NCBI RefSeq assembly: GCF_021347895.1
Contig: NC_067122.1
Location: 31,719,215-31,783,214 of the forward strand
Reading direction: 5' to 3'
From: Acanthochromis polyacanthus
Lineage: Eukaryota; Chordata; Actinopteri; Pomacentridae
DNA length: 64,000 nt
The notes under the pieces are model-generated. The model was given only the letters and a program-made list of their open reading frames with translations, did not search any database and had not been told where the DNA came from. The translations under genes were made by a program, and so were the position numbers. Of the stretch, positions 1-10,860 are shown in pieces (the first letter of the stretch is position 1; the number at the start of each line of letters is the position of its first letter).

Positions 1-1258
1 AGTGCATGTCAGAGCAAATGAGAATCATGAGGTGGAAGGAACTGCCCAAGGAGCTCAGAGACAGAATTGTGGCAAGGCACAGATCTGGACAAGGTTACAA
101 AAGAATTTCTGCAGCACTCAAGGTTCCTCAGAGCACAGTGGCCTCCATAATCCTCCAATGGAAGAAGTTTGGGACGACCACAACTCTTCCTAGACCTGGC
201 CGTCCAGCCAAACTGAGCAATGGTGGGAGAAGAGCCTTGGTGAGAGAGGTAAAGAAGAACCCAAAGATCACTGTGGCTGAGCTCCAGAGATGCAGTCGGG
301 AGATAGGAGAAAGTTCCACAAAGTCAACTATCACTGCAGCCCTCCACCAGTCGGGGCTTTATGGCAGAGTGGCCCGACAGAAGCCTCTCCTCAGTGCAAG
401 ACACATGAAAGCCGCATAGAGTTTGAAAAAACACATGAAGGACTCCCAGACTATGAGAAATAAGATTCTCTGGTCTGATGAGACCAAGATTGAACTTTCT
501 GGTGTTAATTCTAAGCGGTATGTGTGGAGAAAAGCAGGCACTGCTCATCACCTGCCCAATACAATCCCTACAGTGAAACATGGTGGTGGGAGCATCATGT
601 TGTGGGGGGGGTGTTTTTCAGCTGCAGGGACAGGACGACTGGTTGCAATTGAAGGAAGGATGAATGCGGCCAAGTACAGAGATATCCTGGAGGAAAACCT
701 CTTCCAGAGTGCTCAGGACCTCAGACTGGGCCGAAGGTTCACCTTTCAACAGGACAATGACCCTAAGCACACAGCTAAAATAACAAAGGAGTGGCTTCAC
801 AACAACTCTGTGACCGTTCTTGACTGGCCCAGCCAGAGCCCTGACCTAAACACAATTGAGCATCTCTGGAGAGACCTCAGAATGTCTGTCCACCAACGTT
901 CACCATCCAACCTGACAGAACTGGAGAGGATCTGCAAGGAAGAATGGCAGAGGATCCCCAAATCCAGGTGTGAAAAACTTGTTGCGTCATTCCCAAGAAG
1001 ACTCATGGCTGTACGAGCTGAAAAGGAGCTTCTACTCAATACTGAGCACAGAGTCTGAATACTTCTGACCATGTGATTTTTCAGTTTTACTTTTTTAATA
1101 CATTTGCAAAAAATTCTACATTTCTGTTTTTTTCTGTCAAGATGGGGTGCTGAGTGTACATTAATGAGAAATAAAATGAACTTTTTGATTTTGGCAAATG
1201 GCTGCAATGACACAGAGTGAAAAATTTCAAGGGGTCTGAATACTTTCCGTACCCACTG
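1..1258 (+). mobile_element. Tc1-like DNA transposon, 5' end cut off by window
   Basis: The block holds a Tc1-family transposase reading frame followed by about 200 bp of AT-rich 3' sequence. It ends in a terminal inverted repeat reading ...GTACCCACTG next to TA (1259-1260), the target dinucleotide of Tc1/mariner elements. The 5' inverted repeat is outside the window. The element sits in minus-strand retrovirus-like sequence that resumes at 1261, so it appears to be the younger insertion. It belongs to a different Tc1 subfamily from the pair at 40.8 and 52.2 kb: the termini and transposase differ. Confidence 0.93.
6..1058 (+). pseudogene. Tc1 transposase, one in-frame stop codon
   Basis: Cut-and-paste transposase of the DD34E class, about 350 codons. 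An N-terminal paired-like helix-turn-helix region (residues about 8-65, with GQGYKRISAAL and the GRPAKLS linker) precedes the catalytic domain. The triad is visible as WSDETK, QQDNDPKH and NTIEHLW, with 34 residues between the second D and the E. A single TAG at 417-419 interrupts the frame between the DNA-binding and catalytic halves; both sides are in the same frame, so no frameshift is needed. An eight-G run at 604-611 adds one residue relative to the other Tc1 copies here. ATG at 6 is the first in frame. The stop makes it inactive unless read through. Confidence 0.9.
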
Positions 1259-1376
1259 TAGCAGCTTAAAATATCAGTTTTGCTGATGCAGACAGTTGTG
1301 ATAGTCTGACTTGGCTGGACTTGTCTGGATCGTCTGCTGCTGCTATAACTGCCTGTATACAAAGCAGTTTTGTTTT

Positions 1377-1586
1377 CTAAACATAATCTGGAATCCAACT
1401 TCTACAGTAGTTGGTTGACCCTAAAAATGACATCATTTGTCTCTTTCTTTTGTTGATTGGACAGTCTTTGGACCAATGTCCTTTTCCCCCACAAGTCCAG
1501 CATGTGTCATGTCCTCCTCTCTCTCTGTGTCTTCCTCTAAAACTCCCTCTGTCTCTACGTCCTCCTGGTGGTCCCCTGTAGTCCAC
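1377..1586 (-). pseudogene. Nucleocapsid zinc knuckle joined to RT fragment
   Basis: Sixty-nine open codons. An Arg/Gly-rich basic stretch leads into one CCHC knuckle (CWTCGGKGHWSKDC), then within about 12 residues into FLGSTNYCRSWIPDY, which resembles the region after the polymerase active site of retroviral RT. In an intact element these parts lie about 1-1.5 kb apart, so an internal deletion has probably joined them. A stop codon follows at once, and minus-strand sequence down to 1261 shows further stops. The first ATG is only the first in the open frame, not a supported start. Confidence 0.6.
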
Positions 1587-2769
1587 CTCACAGTTTTGAT
1601 CATTATCATCTTAATAGAAAATGCTGGGTGTCTTCTTCTGTTCCTTTTTATTTATAATTATAGTGTAAATGTGTAAATTCAGTCCTTGTGGTCGTGATCT
1701 GTCATGGTAAAGTCGTGTCGGCTGTGGTTGTGGTCTGTCACCCTCGCTATCTGGTGCTTCAGCTGCCAACGCACCAGGCCATTGTCATTGTTGTCTTTGT
1801 GTGTTCCGTTTGTACACTATCTTATCATCTTCTGCTCTGGCTGCACAGGCTTCAGCTTCTTTTTGTTTGTTGCTGTATTTCTCTTTTGTGCTTCTTTCAG
1901 CCATATTTCTGCATAATGAAGCTGTTTTTCAGTTTCTTCTAATTTATTTTTATCTGTTTGTTGTTTTACAGTTAATTTTGTAAATGGCTCCTATTATTAT
2001 TTTGCCATTAATTTCATATTTCTTTTCCCAATTTGGCAAGAATTGTGTGGAACCTGGATGTTTTTGTTCCATGTTTTTTGCATCGCCTTGTAGGGAAATT
2101 TTTCCTTGATTATTTCCCATTTTGGTTTGTTTTGTTCGAATTTTTATTTTTTTTATTTAGAATTTGTGGTGCTGTTCAAAATTATTTTATTGAGAATTTG
2201 TGAAAAACAATGCTTCATGAGCCAAAATTCAGCCCTTGGAAAACAAACTTCTAGGCCAGCTCTATTAGCTAGTCCGGTTTTCCACTGGGGGTCCTATCCC
2301 AGGACTGAAAGTCGTTTTAGAGTTTTCACAAAATCCTCCTAAATCTTAATGACTGTTCACACTCAGTGATTTACTTCAACTGACAACAGCCGTACGTTCA
2401 CACCGGTAGGTTTCAGGCTGTCTGCTGCTTCAATCACTGACCAGTCCTTTTACACTCACAGTTTTACACATGCACACGTTTTGTAAGTTTTCAGCTTTCC
2501 CTAGCTCAGGACTTCACTTTCTTTAAGCGCTTTCCACACTCACTCTTTGAGTGTCAATGCATTTGTGCAGTATCTGTCGTTCGTTCCTGGTGCTGTTTTC
2601 TTTGTTCAGATGCCGTCAACCTGGAACCCCGCGGAACCCGGACAGGGTTTAACCGGCCGACGTGGAATTCAACCACGGAGGACTTTCGTCCCCGGACCTA
2701 GTTCCAGGGGGCTGTGCACAGACTTCGGTCTCCCTCGAACAGCTCCTTAGGGTCCCAGGTGTATTGGCA

Positions 2770-2786
2770 TCCGGCTCGAAGGACCA
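2770..2786 (-). promoter_or_regulatory. Retroelement primer binding site, tRNA-Tyr type
   Basis: The minus strand reads TGGTCCTTCGAGCCGGA, the complement of the 3' end of eukaryotic tRNA-Tyr including its CCA. It lies 5 bp from a TG...CA-bounded block that looks like an LTR, the geometry expected for a minus-strand primer site. Seventeen matching bases beginning with TGG are unlikely by chance beside other retroelement signs. Confidence 0.7.
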
Positions 2787-2791
2787 AGTTA

Positions 2792-3235
2792 TGTTAGGTT
2801 CAAACCTGAAGAATACACAAACAGCACAGGAAGAAAGGACAGCACTCACGAGCCCCAGTCTTTTACTTGCGCACAAGGAGAGATGGAGACTACAGCTCCG
2901 ATCGCTACAGCCTCACAAACTCTGGAGAGCCTGCCTCTCTCCTTGTCCTTTTATTTCCTTCTCATACAATCATACGGTACAGAGGAGTCATCATACGTCA
3001 GTCATAAGATATCAGAGCAGTACAAGAACAGAACACGTGTTACTTGCATGATCTTATCATAGGAGCGAGTCAGCTCACTATAGGAACAAGTCAGCTTTGT
3101 TCTTGTTACTTCAGAGAACATGCAGGTCACAACTTAGAATGCTGATGGTCGTCCTCATTTCCTCACAGTCACTCAATGATAACCTCGAATCAACATAAGT
3201 ATAATCACTCTAATATAAGTGTAATTCTTCTGACA
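2792..3235 (-). repeat. Probable long terminal repeat (solo side)
   Basis: On the minus strand the block starts TGTCAGAAG and ends CCTAACA, so it has TG...CA ends with short inverted termini, and abuts the primer binding site. It carries AATAAA on the minus strand (2950-2955), with about 160 bp of R/U5-like sequence following. The length of about 444 bp is ordinary for an LTR. No second LTR is in the window, so the distal boundary at 3235 is inferred from the CA end only. Confidence 0.5.
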
Positions 3236-3295
3236 CTTTCTTAGCAGGATGGTGTCTTAACTTCATGAGAGTGATACTGCTGATTACTTCTCAGA

Positions 3296-3715
3296 GCCAG
3301 AGTAAGTCTGAGGAGCTCAGCAAAGACATGCAACAGCAGACCCGTTAACTTGTTCACAGACTTGAACAAGTCAGGAAAGTCACTTGGAGATAGTTCAAAG
3401 CAGCCACAGATCCCAAAATCAACTGTTTAAACAGTTGTTTGTAAGTATAAAGTTCAATTGTGTCACTGCCACCATCAGGAAGAAAACACAAAATATCATC
3501 TGGTATTGACACACAAGAATCACCAAAAATCAGGTGAATTAGAAGCTGCTGGAATACAGCTGCCAGTGGCCATAGTCAGGTATGTTTTACATCACTATGG
3601 GTTGACAGGTTGCTGTGAAATATGGAAGCCCTTCCTCTAGAAGCAACATTTTAAAGGTTGAGCTGCTTGCTGCTGATCACAAGGACAAAGAAAAGGCCTT
3701 GCAGGGGGAAAGCTG
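3296..3715 (+). mobile_element. Tc1-like transposase remnant (N-terminal half)
   Basis: Across several stops and frame slips the + strand translates to pieces typical of a Tc1 transposase N-terminus: EELSKDMQQQTR, then PQIPKSTV, then GELEAAGIQLPVAIVRYVLH, GLTGCCEIWKPFL and AADHKDKEKAL. These match in order the helix-turn-helix, linker and pre-catalytic segments of the family. The catalytic domain and both inverted repeats are missing. Recognition rests on motif order, not on an intact reading frame. Confidence 0.6.
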
Positions 3716-5047
3716 TTTAGATGGGTGAAAGAAAAAAAAGGTTATTGAGCCACGATTACCAAAATCTTATTATGCTATTATTAAGCTCTGAGCTTTTCTA
3801 CTATGTCAAGTCAAAATGTCTGCTGTGAAAGCTCAACAGTGACATCAGGCGGGCAGGTAAGAACAGCAGGTCAAGATCACAAGTCAAGGCACAGATGAGG
3901 CAGGTGTTGGAAACTGCTGCTTGTCAAGAATAAAAAATAGCACAGTTTGTTAATATTTATCATATTTTAAGATGATTTAAAAAGCCAATGAGATATCCCT
4001 CCCATCTGAAAAAGACTGATGCAGTCACAGAAATGTTTTAGTATTTGCTGTGGCCACCTTATTGTTGTCACCCCTCAAAGTGTCGCCACTGTTATGCTGT
4101 ATGTATGAATATATATATATATACTATTACATCACAGTTGAGCCTAATAGCTTCTGTGATAAAGCCAAAAGTGTGCCCGCTGAATAAAAGACAAAGAAAT
4201 AGAATAAAAGCAGCTGCTTTAATTAAAGTGGGATCAGGGAAGCCATGTCAGCCGCCCTTCTGCAGGATTAGCCCTACAGTATACTCTTTCATCAAGGACC
4301 TGCTCTGCTGGCTCCCTGTGATGGCTGATTGCTCTGTCTTTGTTTCTCTCTCACATATTTACTAAATTTCTCCTGTATTCTCAAGTGAGGATCTTACTGA
4401 CCCTCTGCCTGACCGTGTTGATAGAGAACAACATTGTAAATAAATCCCAGACTTTCAGTTGTGATCATTTTGTTTATTCTGAGCTGGTTGGTAATGCTGG
4501 GTCGGTTCTCTTTACTTTACCTTTTGTTTGATATCCAAAAGACAGAAAATTCCAAGCTGTGGGCATGGCTTCAAGTTCAAGTTAGCTCCCCTAGCAACAA
4601 AATTACAAGGACACTTAGCCCGATGCACTGCTCTCATCCACAGACTGCATACAAGGAAGGCAACGAGTTCTGATCATTGATTTTTCTCTGTTGTTTGTTG
4701 TACCTCTACAATTGTTTGTGTATTTATCTTGTATGTATAACATCATAAACTTACTAATGATATTAGTCTCCTAAGCATATAATTAACTTGCAAAAAAGGA
4801 CAAAAACACAGCGACTGAACATATCCATTAGAAAATCAGAACATATATTGCAATATTACAAGATACAAGTTTGTAACAACTTTTTATGGCAATATATTGA
4901 TTGTCAATAAGTAATTTGGTTGTAGAGTTTTAAATACCAAAATCAGCTGCAGCTGATGACGATCTAAAGCCAACATTACTCAACTAAAATGTTAAAAAAT
5001 ACTCATGATGTTTGGCGTCATGCCTTGCTCGGTTCATCCTTTTATAT
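3716..5047. other. No gene recognised
   Basis: AT-rich non-coding sequence with many stops in all frames. A short (AT)n tract lies at 4109-4123. No splice-supported exons, RNA genes or transposon ends were recognised. Confidence 0.6.
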
Positions 5048-5282
5048 ACTACTGCTCAAAAGTTTGGGCACAACTTCAAATTCAAGTTTTCTGCTTTATT
5101 TTTAGACTATTTTCTACATTGTAAATGCATAATTGTTAAATAACTCTAAACATCTTCGATATTTTAGATTCTTTGATTCCTGCTTTGAACACTCTTGGCA
5201 TTCTCTGGACGAGCCTCATGAGGTAGAACCTGAAATGGTTTTCCCTTCACAGGTGTTCCTTGTCAAGGTTAATTTGTGGAAT
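5048..5282 (-). mobile_element. Tc1-like element remnant, 3' end
   Basis: Starts at a terminal-repeat-like ACTGCTCAAAAGTTTGGGCA typical of a fish Tc1 subfamily. About 100 bp inside, the minus strand encodes a decayed transposase C-terminus (FYLMRLVQRMPRVFKAGIK). The rest is cut off sharply by the GC-rich block beginning at about 5283. It is inactive. Confidence 0.7.
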
Positions 5283-5715
5283 TAGGGAGGGGGGTGGGGA
5301 GGGGATGGGGGGGTGGGGAGGAGATGGGGGGGTGGGGTGCCCTGGATCCTTGGCTGCGGCGGGGGCGCCGGCCCATGCCGGGTGGCCGTCTGGGGTGGCT
5401 GGTTCCCCTGGCGATGTTGACCCTCTGCCTGGGGGGGCGGGGGTTGCCTCTTGGATGCCTGGGGCCCGGGGTCCTGTGCTGGGTCCGCCCTGGGCCTCCG
5501 GCCCCTGGCGGGGTCGGCGGCTGCCGGTCTTTGTCGCCTGGGGCCCGGCCCCGCTGGACGCTGGAGGTCCTGGCCGGGTTCTCCCTCTGCCCCCTTCCGG
5601 GCCGATCCGTGGTCGTCCTCGTGGTTTGGTGGCTTGGATCTCTGCTCTGGGATTGCTGCCGGCTCGCCTGGGTCTTGTGGGCTCTCGGGCCCGCTTCTGG
5701 CCTTCACGGAGGTCA
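5283..5715. repeat. GC-rich, G-run block, probable dispersed repeat
   Basis: About 430 bp that is sharply GC-rich and strand-asymmetric against AT-rich flanks. It opens with at least six G-runs (5285-5338) able to form a G-quadruplex, followed by degenerate GGGGCC/CCTGG-type sequence. The low stop-codon density leaves open frames of 140-190 codons on both strands. Their translations are low-complexity Gly/Pro/Arg/Ala with no domain, so no protein is called. Its abrupt edges suggest a transposed or repeated unit of unknown family. Confidence 0.6.
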
Positions 5716-6282
5716 GAGGTCATAGTTGCATGATCACAGTCACAATTGCACCGTACTCTGCATGTGAACATAGCAACCATGTTGTCTTGTGGGATGTTAA
5801 GTTTGTCCTGGTGCCAGAATATCAAAAGACATGTTTCCTCAGTTTGTTTGCTTCACATAGATGATCTGAATAATTACTAGCTGTGTTTCCTAACAAAACC
5901 CGTAGGATGCGTTCCGGTGTGTCTTTGTTAAGGGGTACTAGCTTGTTGTCTGTTGTGTCGGTTTCAATTGAAAGATAATTGTATTCTTGCACCCTTCCTT
6001 TTCTCTTCACTATCCCCCCTTGTTGTTTTATTTTTTTCTTTCTCTCTTCTTGTTTCTTTCTTCCTGCCTTTCCCTTGTCAGGTCCAGCAAACTTATGTAT
6101 ATTTAACTAATCAACAAGTATTCAATCTAAATAAATTACTGTACAGTATCAAGGGGAGTCATATACTTATAAACTCCCCTTGGAAAAGCAAACTTGTATG
6201 GCACAATGCAGCAGCCAGATCCCCATTCTGCCTGCTCTGTTGCCGGACAGGACAAAAAAAAAGAAAAAAAAAAATTCTCTGC
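5716..6282. other. No gene recognised; pyrimidine-rich tract
   Basis: Non-coding. The + strand is strongly pyrimidine-rich at about 5990-6080. It may belong to the same dispersed repeat as the GC block, but no boundary supports that. Confidence 0.45.
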
Positions 6283-6818
6283 CAGGGTGGGTCTAGTTAC
6301 CCTCCATAAGGCTCGAGGTTGGATGCTCCTAAAACTGGCCGGACCAATCACCATGAAGTGTAGAGTCAGAAGGCGGGCGTAACTAAGTGATGACAGAGGC
6401 GCAACGATTCTGAAAGAAACAACCGGCGCACAATAAACAGTTATCTTTCAACTCGGCTTTGGTCAAAGCCCTTAAAGATTTGAAGCTAAAATTCAACTTG
6501 AAAGATAAACAAAGGACGGCACTGAAGTGTTTCATTGAGAAGAAAGACGTATTTGGCCTTATGCCGACGGGATATGGCAAATCCTTAATATACCAGTTGG
6601 CTCCGCTGGTTGGGAAGCTAATGGGACTTAGCCACAATCCGCCAGTGCTCTAGGAACTCCGTCAGCCTATTCGCTGCACTGATTGGCTGTATATCTACCC
6701 AATTGCTGTAGAGTGATTTGATAGACAACCTTTTAGCCCGCCTCCCTCCCTGTCGAGCATTCCTAGACCCTTATGTCTTAAGAGCTGGGTCTAGCGCGGC
6801 GAGGCTAGTCTACCCCGG
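6283..6818. mobile_element. Possible non-autonomous transposon with helicase fragment
   Basis: The left edge reads CAGGGTGGGTCTAGTTAC and the right edge, reverse-complemented, CCGGGGTAGACTAGCC. They are only loosely similar, so the inverted repeats are weak. A second GGGTCTAGC lies inside the right end. Between them is a short open frame with a helicase ATP-binding motif. Captured or residual helicase pieces inside DNA transposons would explain this, but the superfamily cannot be named from the sequence. Confidence 0.35.
6459..6653 (+). pseudogene. RecQ-like helicase N-terminal fragment
   Basis: Sixty-four codons containing LKDKQRTALKCF (helicase motif 0-like) and DVFGLMPTGYGKSLIYQLAPL (Walker A, GYGKS), the opening of the first RecA-like domain of RecQ-family DNA helicases. 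Nothing of motifs II-VI follows before the stop, so it cannot be a working helicase. No ATG begins the frame. It is most likely a transposon-borne fragment rather than a host gene exon, since the neighbouring sequence has no other exon-like parts. Confidence 0.55.
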
Positions 6819-8105
6819 CTGTAACATCCCTTTCGAATCTTGTTTTTGCTGAAGTGGTTTTTGACATCTCACCTTTATACAGGTGTGCTCTGGGACACAA
6901 CGATATCACTGTAGGGTCCGGCAGTTTTCAGCCCATACATTTTATAAACACAATTTTATTTAATTTAAAAAAAAAATCTGCAGTGTGATTTAATAATGTC
7001 TTTGTAATGCTGTCCAGCTGAAGCTGACTGTTTAACATTTTATAAGAGAACATGTGAAATGTCTTCGGCATGTTTCATTGGGAAGAACACAATGTTTATT
7101 GGTTGTGTCCAGAATATGCTATGTCTGTTTTCACACATTTCATTGTGTTGGCTGAACATTGCGTTGCTTCACTCCAAAGCAGTCATTACTGCCTTCCCTG
7201 CTGGACCAGGCAGCTACAGCAGCCAGGCCTCTTTGTGAAGCCCACAGTAATGATATATATTTCACAGGCCCTCTCCATTTATAGGTGAGAGTGTGGTGGT
7301 ACCAACAGCTCCCCCTCAAGACTACCCATGCTCTTGGAAGACAGTGCTAGATTAATACCTAATAATACAAAAGGAGCTCGAAGCTGACAGCTAACAAGGT
7401 GCAAAGTTAACAACATTCTCACATTTCTTTTCTTTCTTCCTTTCTCCTCTCTCAGCTTGCTGAAGCAGCAGGTTAATATATTATGAATCCCCCACTGATA
7501 AGAGCATCAAAACAAATGGCCCACAGCAGCAGCATGGGCTGCTCTCTTGGTGTAACTAAGAAGCTATAGTTGTGGAGTCCCATTTGACCAGTACATATCA
7601 CATACCTGGGCTTTACACAAATTCCAGTAACTGTTAGTTCACCAGATATAGCAAAGCTGCTTTTTTCTGTGAGAGACTACATATAAAGGATAGAAACAAT
7701 CTGAGCATAAAACAGAAATCCTGCTACACTGTTGTTAAGAAAGCCCTTTAATTTAAAAACTTGGCAAATTCTCACTACCGAATGTGGTTTTAGATAGCTT
7801 GCCAGAATTCCAGAATTAAGCGTGTGCTGTGTAACACAACAGTAACAGTGTCTAGTTTGATGTACACTATCGGCATCCAACATATGAATATCCCTCACAA
7901 ACTGGTGTGCTTTCCAAAGTCAGACAGTAAGGAACTCCCGGACTTTGTTGTTTCCTCAGCTTGAAGATACTTTTGAGAGCATCTATCTATCTATCTATCT
8001 GCAGCTAAAAGGAAACAAATAAGACACGTAGAACATATACAGTACACCCATTTTTTGCATTTCTTGCATGCTGTGATGGACCTGAGAGGATAACCAGGGT
8101 AAGCA
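6819..8105. other. No gene recognised; short (TCTA)n at 7981-8000
   Basis: AT-rich intergenic sequence. Only a five-unit ATCT microsatellite (7981-8000), shortly before the large GGAT satellite, stands out. Small open frames lack motifs. Confidence 0.6.
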
Positions 8106-9236
8106 TGGACGGATGAATGCATAGATGGACGACTGGCTGGCTGGCTGGATGGAGGGATGGATGGATGGATGAACAGACAGATGGATGGCTGAATAGATGG
8201 ATGGACGGATGAACAGACGGATGGATGAATGGATGGATGGATGGATGGACGGACGGCTGGTTGGATGGATGGATGGATGATGAACAGACAGATGGGTGGA
8301 TGGAGGGATGGATGAACAGACAGATGGATGGATGGATGGAAAGACAGATGGATGGATGAACAGACAGATGGATGGATGGATAGATGGATGAACAGACAGA
8401 TGGATGGATGGATGGACAGACAGATGGATGGATGAACAGACAGATGGATGACAGATGGATGATGGATGGATGAAGTGACAGATGGATGGATGACAGATGG
8501 ATGATGGATGGATGGATGGATGAACAGACAATGGATGAATGGATGAACAGACAGATGGATGGATGGATGACAGATGGATGATGGATGGATGAACAGACAA
8601 TGGATGGATGGATGAATGGATGGATGGATGGATGAACAGACAGATGGATGGATGGATGAACAGACAGATGGATGGATGGATGACAGATGGATGATGGATG
8701 GATGAACAGACAATGGATGGATGGATGAATGGATGGATGGATGGATGGATGAACAGACAGATGGATGGATGGATGAACAGACAGATGGATGGATGGATGG
8801 ATGGATGAACAGACAGATGGATGGATGACAGATGAACAGACGATGGATGGATGATGAACAGACAGATGGATGGATGGATAGATGGATGGATGACAGATGG
8901 ATGATGGATGGATGAACAGACAGATGGATGGATGGATGGATGGACGGACGGCTGGTTGGATGGATGGATGAATGGATGGATGAACAGACAGATGGATGAA
9001 CAGACAGATGGATGGATGGATGGATGGATGAACAGACAGATGGATGGATGACAGATGATGGATGGATGGATGGATGGATGAACAGATGATGGATGGATGG
9101 ATGGATGACGGATGGATGGATGGATGATGAACAGACGATGAATGGATGGATGATGGATGAACAGACAGATGGATGATAGATTGATGGATGGATGGATGGA
9201 TGGACAGATGAACAAACGATGGATGGATGGACAGAA
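8106..9236. repeat. GGAT-derived satellite, 1.1 kb
   Basis: An array of GGAT/ATGG tetranucleotides interspersed with a recurring GAACAGACA spacer, giving irregular higher-order units of roughly 20-50 bp. ACGG and GCTGG variants occur at both ends. The minus strand stays open for more than 400 codons of His/Pro/Ser/Ile/Cys repeats, an artefact of the repeat and not a gene. Confidence 0.95.
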
Positions 9237-10860
9237 GCTTTCATCAACTACAAAACGTGAACCTGTCTACAGTTCATCATGAGGGCTTCATCTCACATTC
9301 AGTCACTGTACATTTTATTTGAAGTTTGAGGAGTCTGTGTCATTTCATGCAGAATGCCACTATACTGTCCTTTGATGTGTATGATGTTAGCCTTCAGTAT
9401 GTAACGTCAGCACAGCATAGCAGAGGGAGTGAGAAATGGGAAGGGAAAAATGTGTAGGTGCATTAATGTACTTCAGCTTCTCCTAACTGGTTAGGACATT
9501 GTTTTCATTGCTGCTGCATTACTCTACATTCCATACAAATACCTGCTGCCACAGCAAGTGCTATGAATACACACATAAAAGCCGACTGAGGTTTGTGTTC
9601 TTTGCAGGTTTTCTCTCTGACCCTTCCCAGGTTTTCACATGACAGGGCAGCAAAAAGGTTTTCACTTTAAATCTGACCTATGACCTGCTGCTTAGTTTTC
9701 ATCCATAGTGCAGCAGAAAGCTTCTCAGCTCAAATATGAGAACTGCTGATCAAAACAACTCCAAACTCAACACTACACTTCTCTGGCTCTCCAGCAATAC
9801 ACCATCAGGGTAAAGTAAGCCAAATGAACAGTTGTCATAAATTGCAAAGAACTAATATAGGTAGAGATTCCTTCATTTCTTTGTTGGAATTTCTGCATTG
9901 TGAAACACTGAAGTAATCATTTTAGCAACAACGATGAACAAACACATTTAGAATGGCAAAAAAGAAAATGAAAAAAGCTATAGCAGTGTGTTGTGATGAA
10001 GGATGGGCTGAGCATCAGAGCTCTTCATTTATCAGCTGCTCTGTGTTTCACACTGCTCAGGTCTGTGGACTCACACTAAGGGACAGGGTGAGGAGCTGAG
10101 GTGAAGGCTGATGTCATTCAGGAAGTATTCAGCATGTGTACGAACCTCTTTCAAGACTGTTCAAAAAGGTGACAACCTAATGAAGCTGGTTGACAGAATG
10201 AAGGGAGGCTAATCTGTCCAAGCAGAAGTAAAACAATTTGAAGAGATCCAAACATGAAATAAACAGAATTGAACTTTTGTTTTCCACATAATAACATACC
10301 CAATGTTTCTTAGTGGTGTAACTGTGATCAAAGAGGCTTCTACAAAGCTACTAAATTCAATTGCTGAATCTTCAAAGATTCTATAAATATGCGTGACTTT
10401 TAAAAAGTTTACTGTGTCAACATGGTGTTCTATTATTCTAGATGACAGATCATGAGCTCAATAAGCAGACATAACTAAGCATTTCCACCTTAAAACTGTG
10501 GTGTCCAGGTGACTGTCAAAAACATGGATTCAGGCAACCAGGATTTTAAAGGTAACAAACCCAAGGAATCAATCCCATCAGCTTTCAAAGTGGGGCTTTC
10601 CAGTCATTTTTCTTCTTCAGAATCAGTCTTAGGCCTGAACATACATGGCTGAATTATTCCATACATACATACATGTTTTTTATCACATCAGTATCAAACA
10701 TCACATTTCAAGTCACAACAGAATTGCGAATATATTTTCTCAATAAAACTCGCAAAACAAACTCAAGGCTTCATGTATCTGAACTGCTGAGCAGTGTGTG
10801 GGATTTTTAGTCATAACTGTTGTGTGTCATTTAGCTTAGGTTGAACCCTTTATATCCACA
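9237..10860. other. No gene recognised
   Basis: Unique-looking AT-rich intergenic DNA. No open frame with recognisable motifs, transposon ends or RNA genes was found. Confidence 0.55.

Larger units (their letters stand above)
1261..3235 (-). mobile_element. Degraded retrovirus-like LTR element fragment
   Basis: Read on the minus strand, a probable LTR (2792-3235) is followed by a tRNA-Tyr-type primer binding site, about 1.2 kb of decayed leader and gag-like sequence, a single CCHC nucleocapsid knuckle, and directly after it a short reverse-transcriptase-like segment that stops at the Tc1 insertion. Protease and most of pol are missing. Around 1830-1915 a lysine-rich minus-strand stretch could be decayed gag. 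It is a non-functional old copy. The single knuckle and the RT segment look more retroviral than Ty3-like, but the class is not certain. Confidence 0.62.

Noticed and set aside
5247..5864. Several 137-192 codon ORFs on both strands of the GC-rich block.
   Set aside because: Low-complexity Gly/Pro/Arg/Ala translations with no motif. Open frames are expected where stop codons are rare because of GC content.
7991..9247. Two overlapping minus-strand ORFs of over 400 codons rich in His/Pro/Ser/Ile/Cys.
   Set aside because: They are translations of the GGAT-derived satellite; the composition and period follow the DNA repeat and no domain exists.
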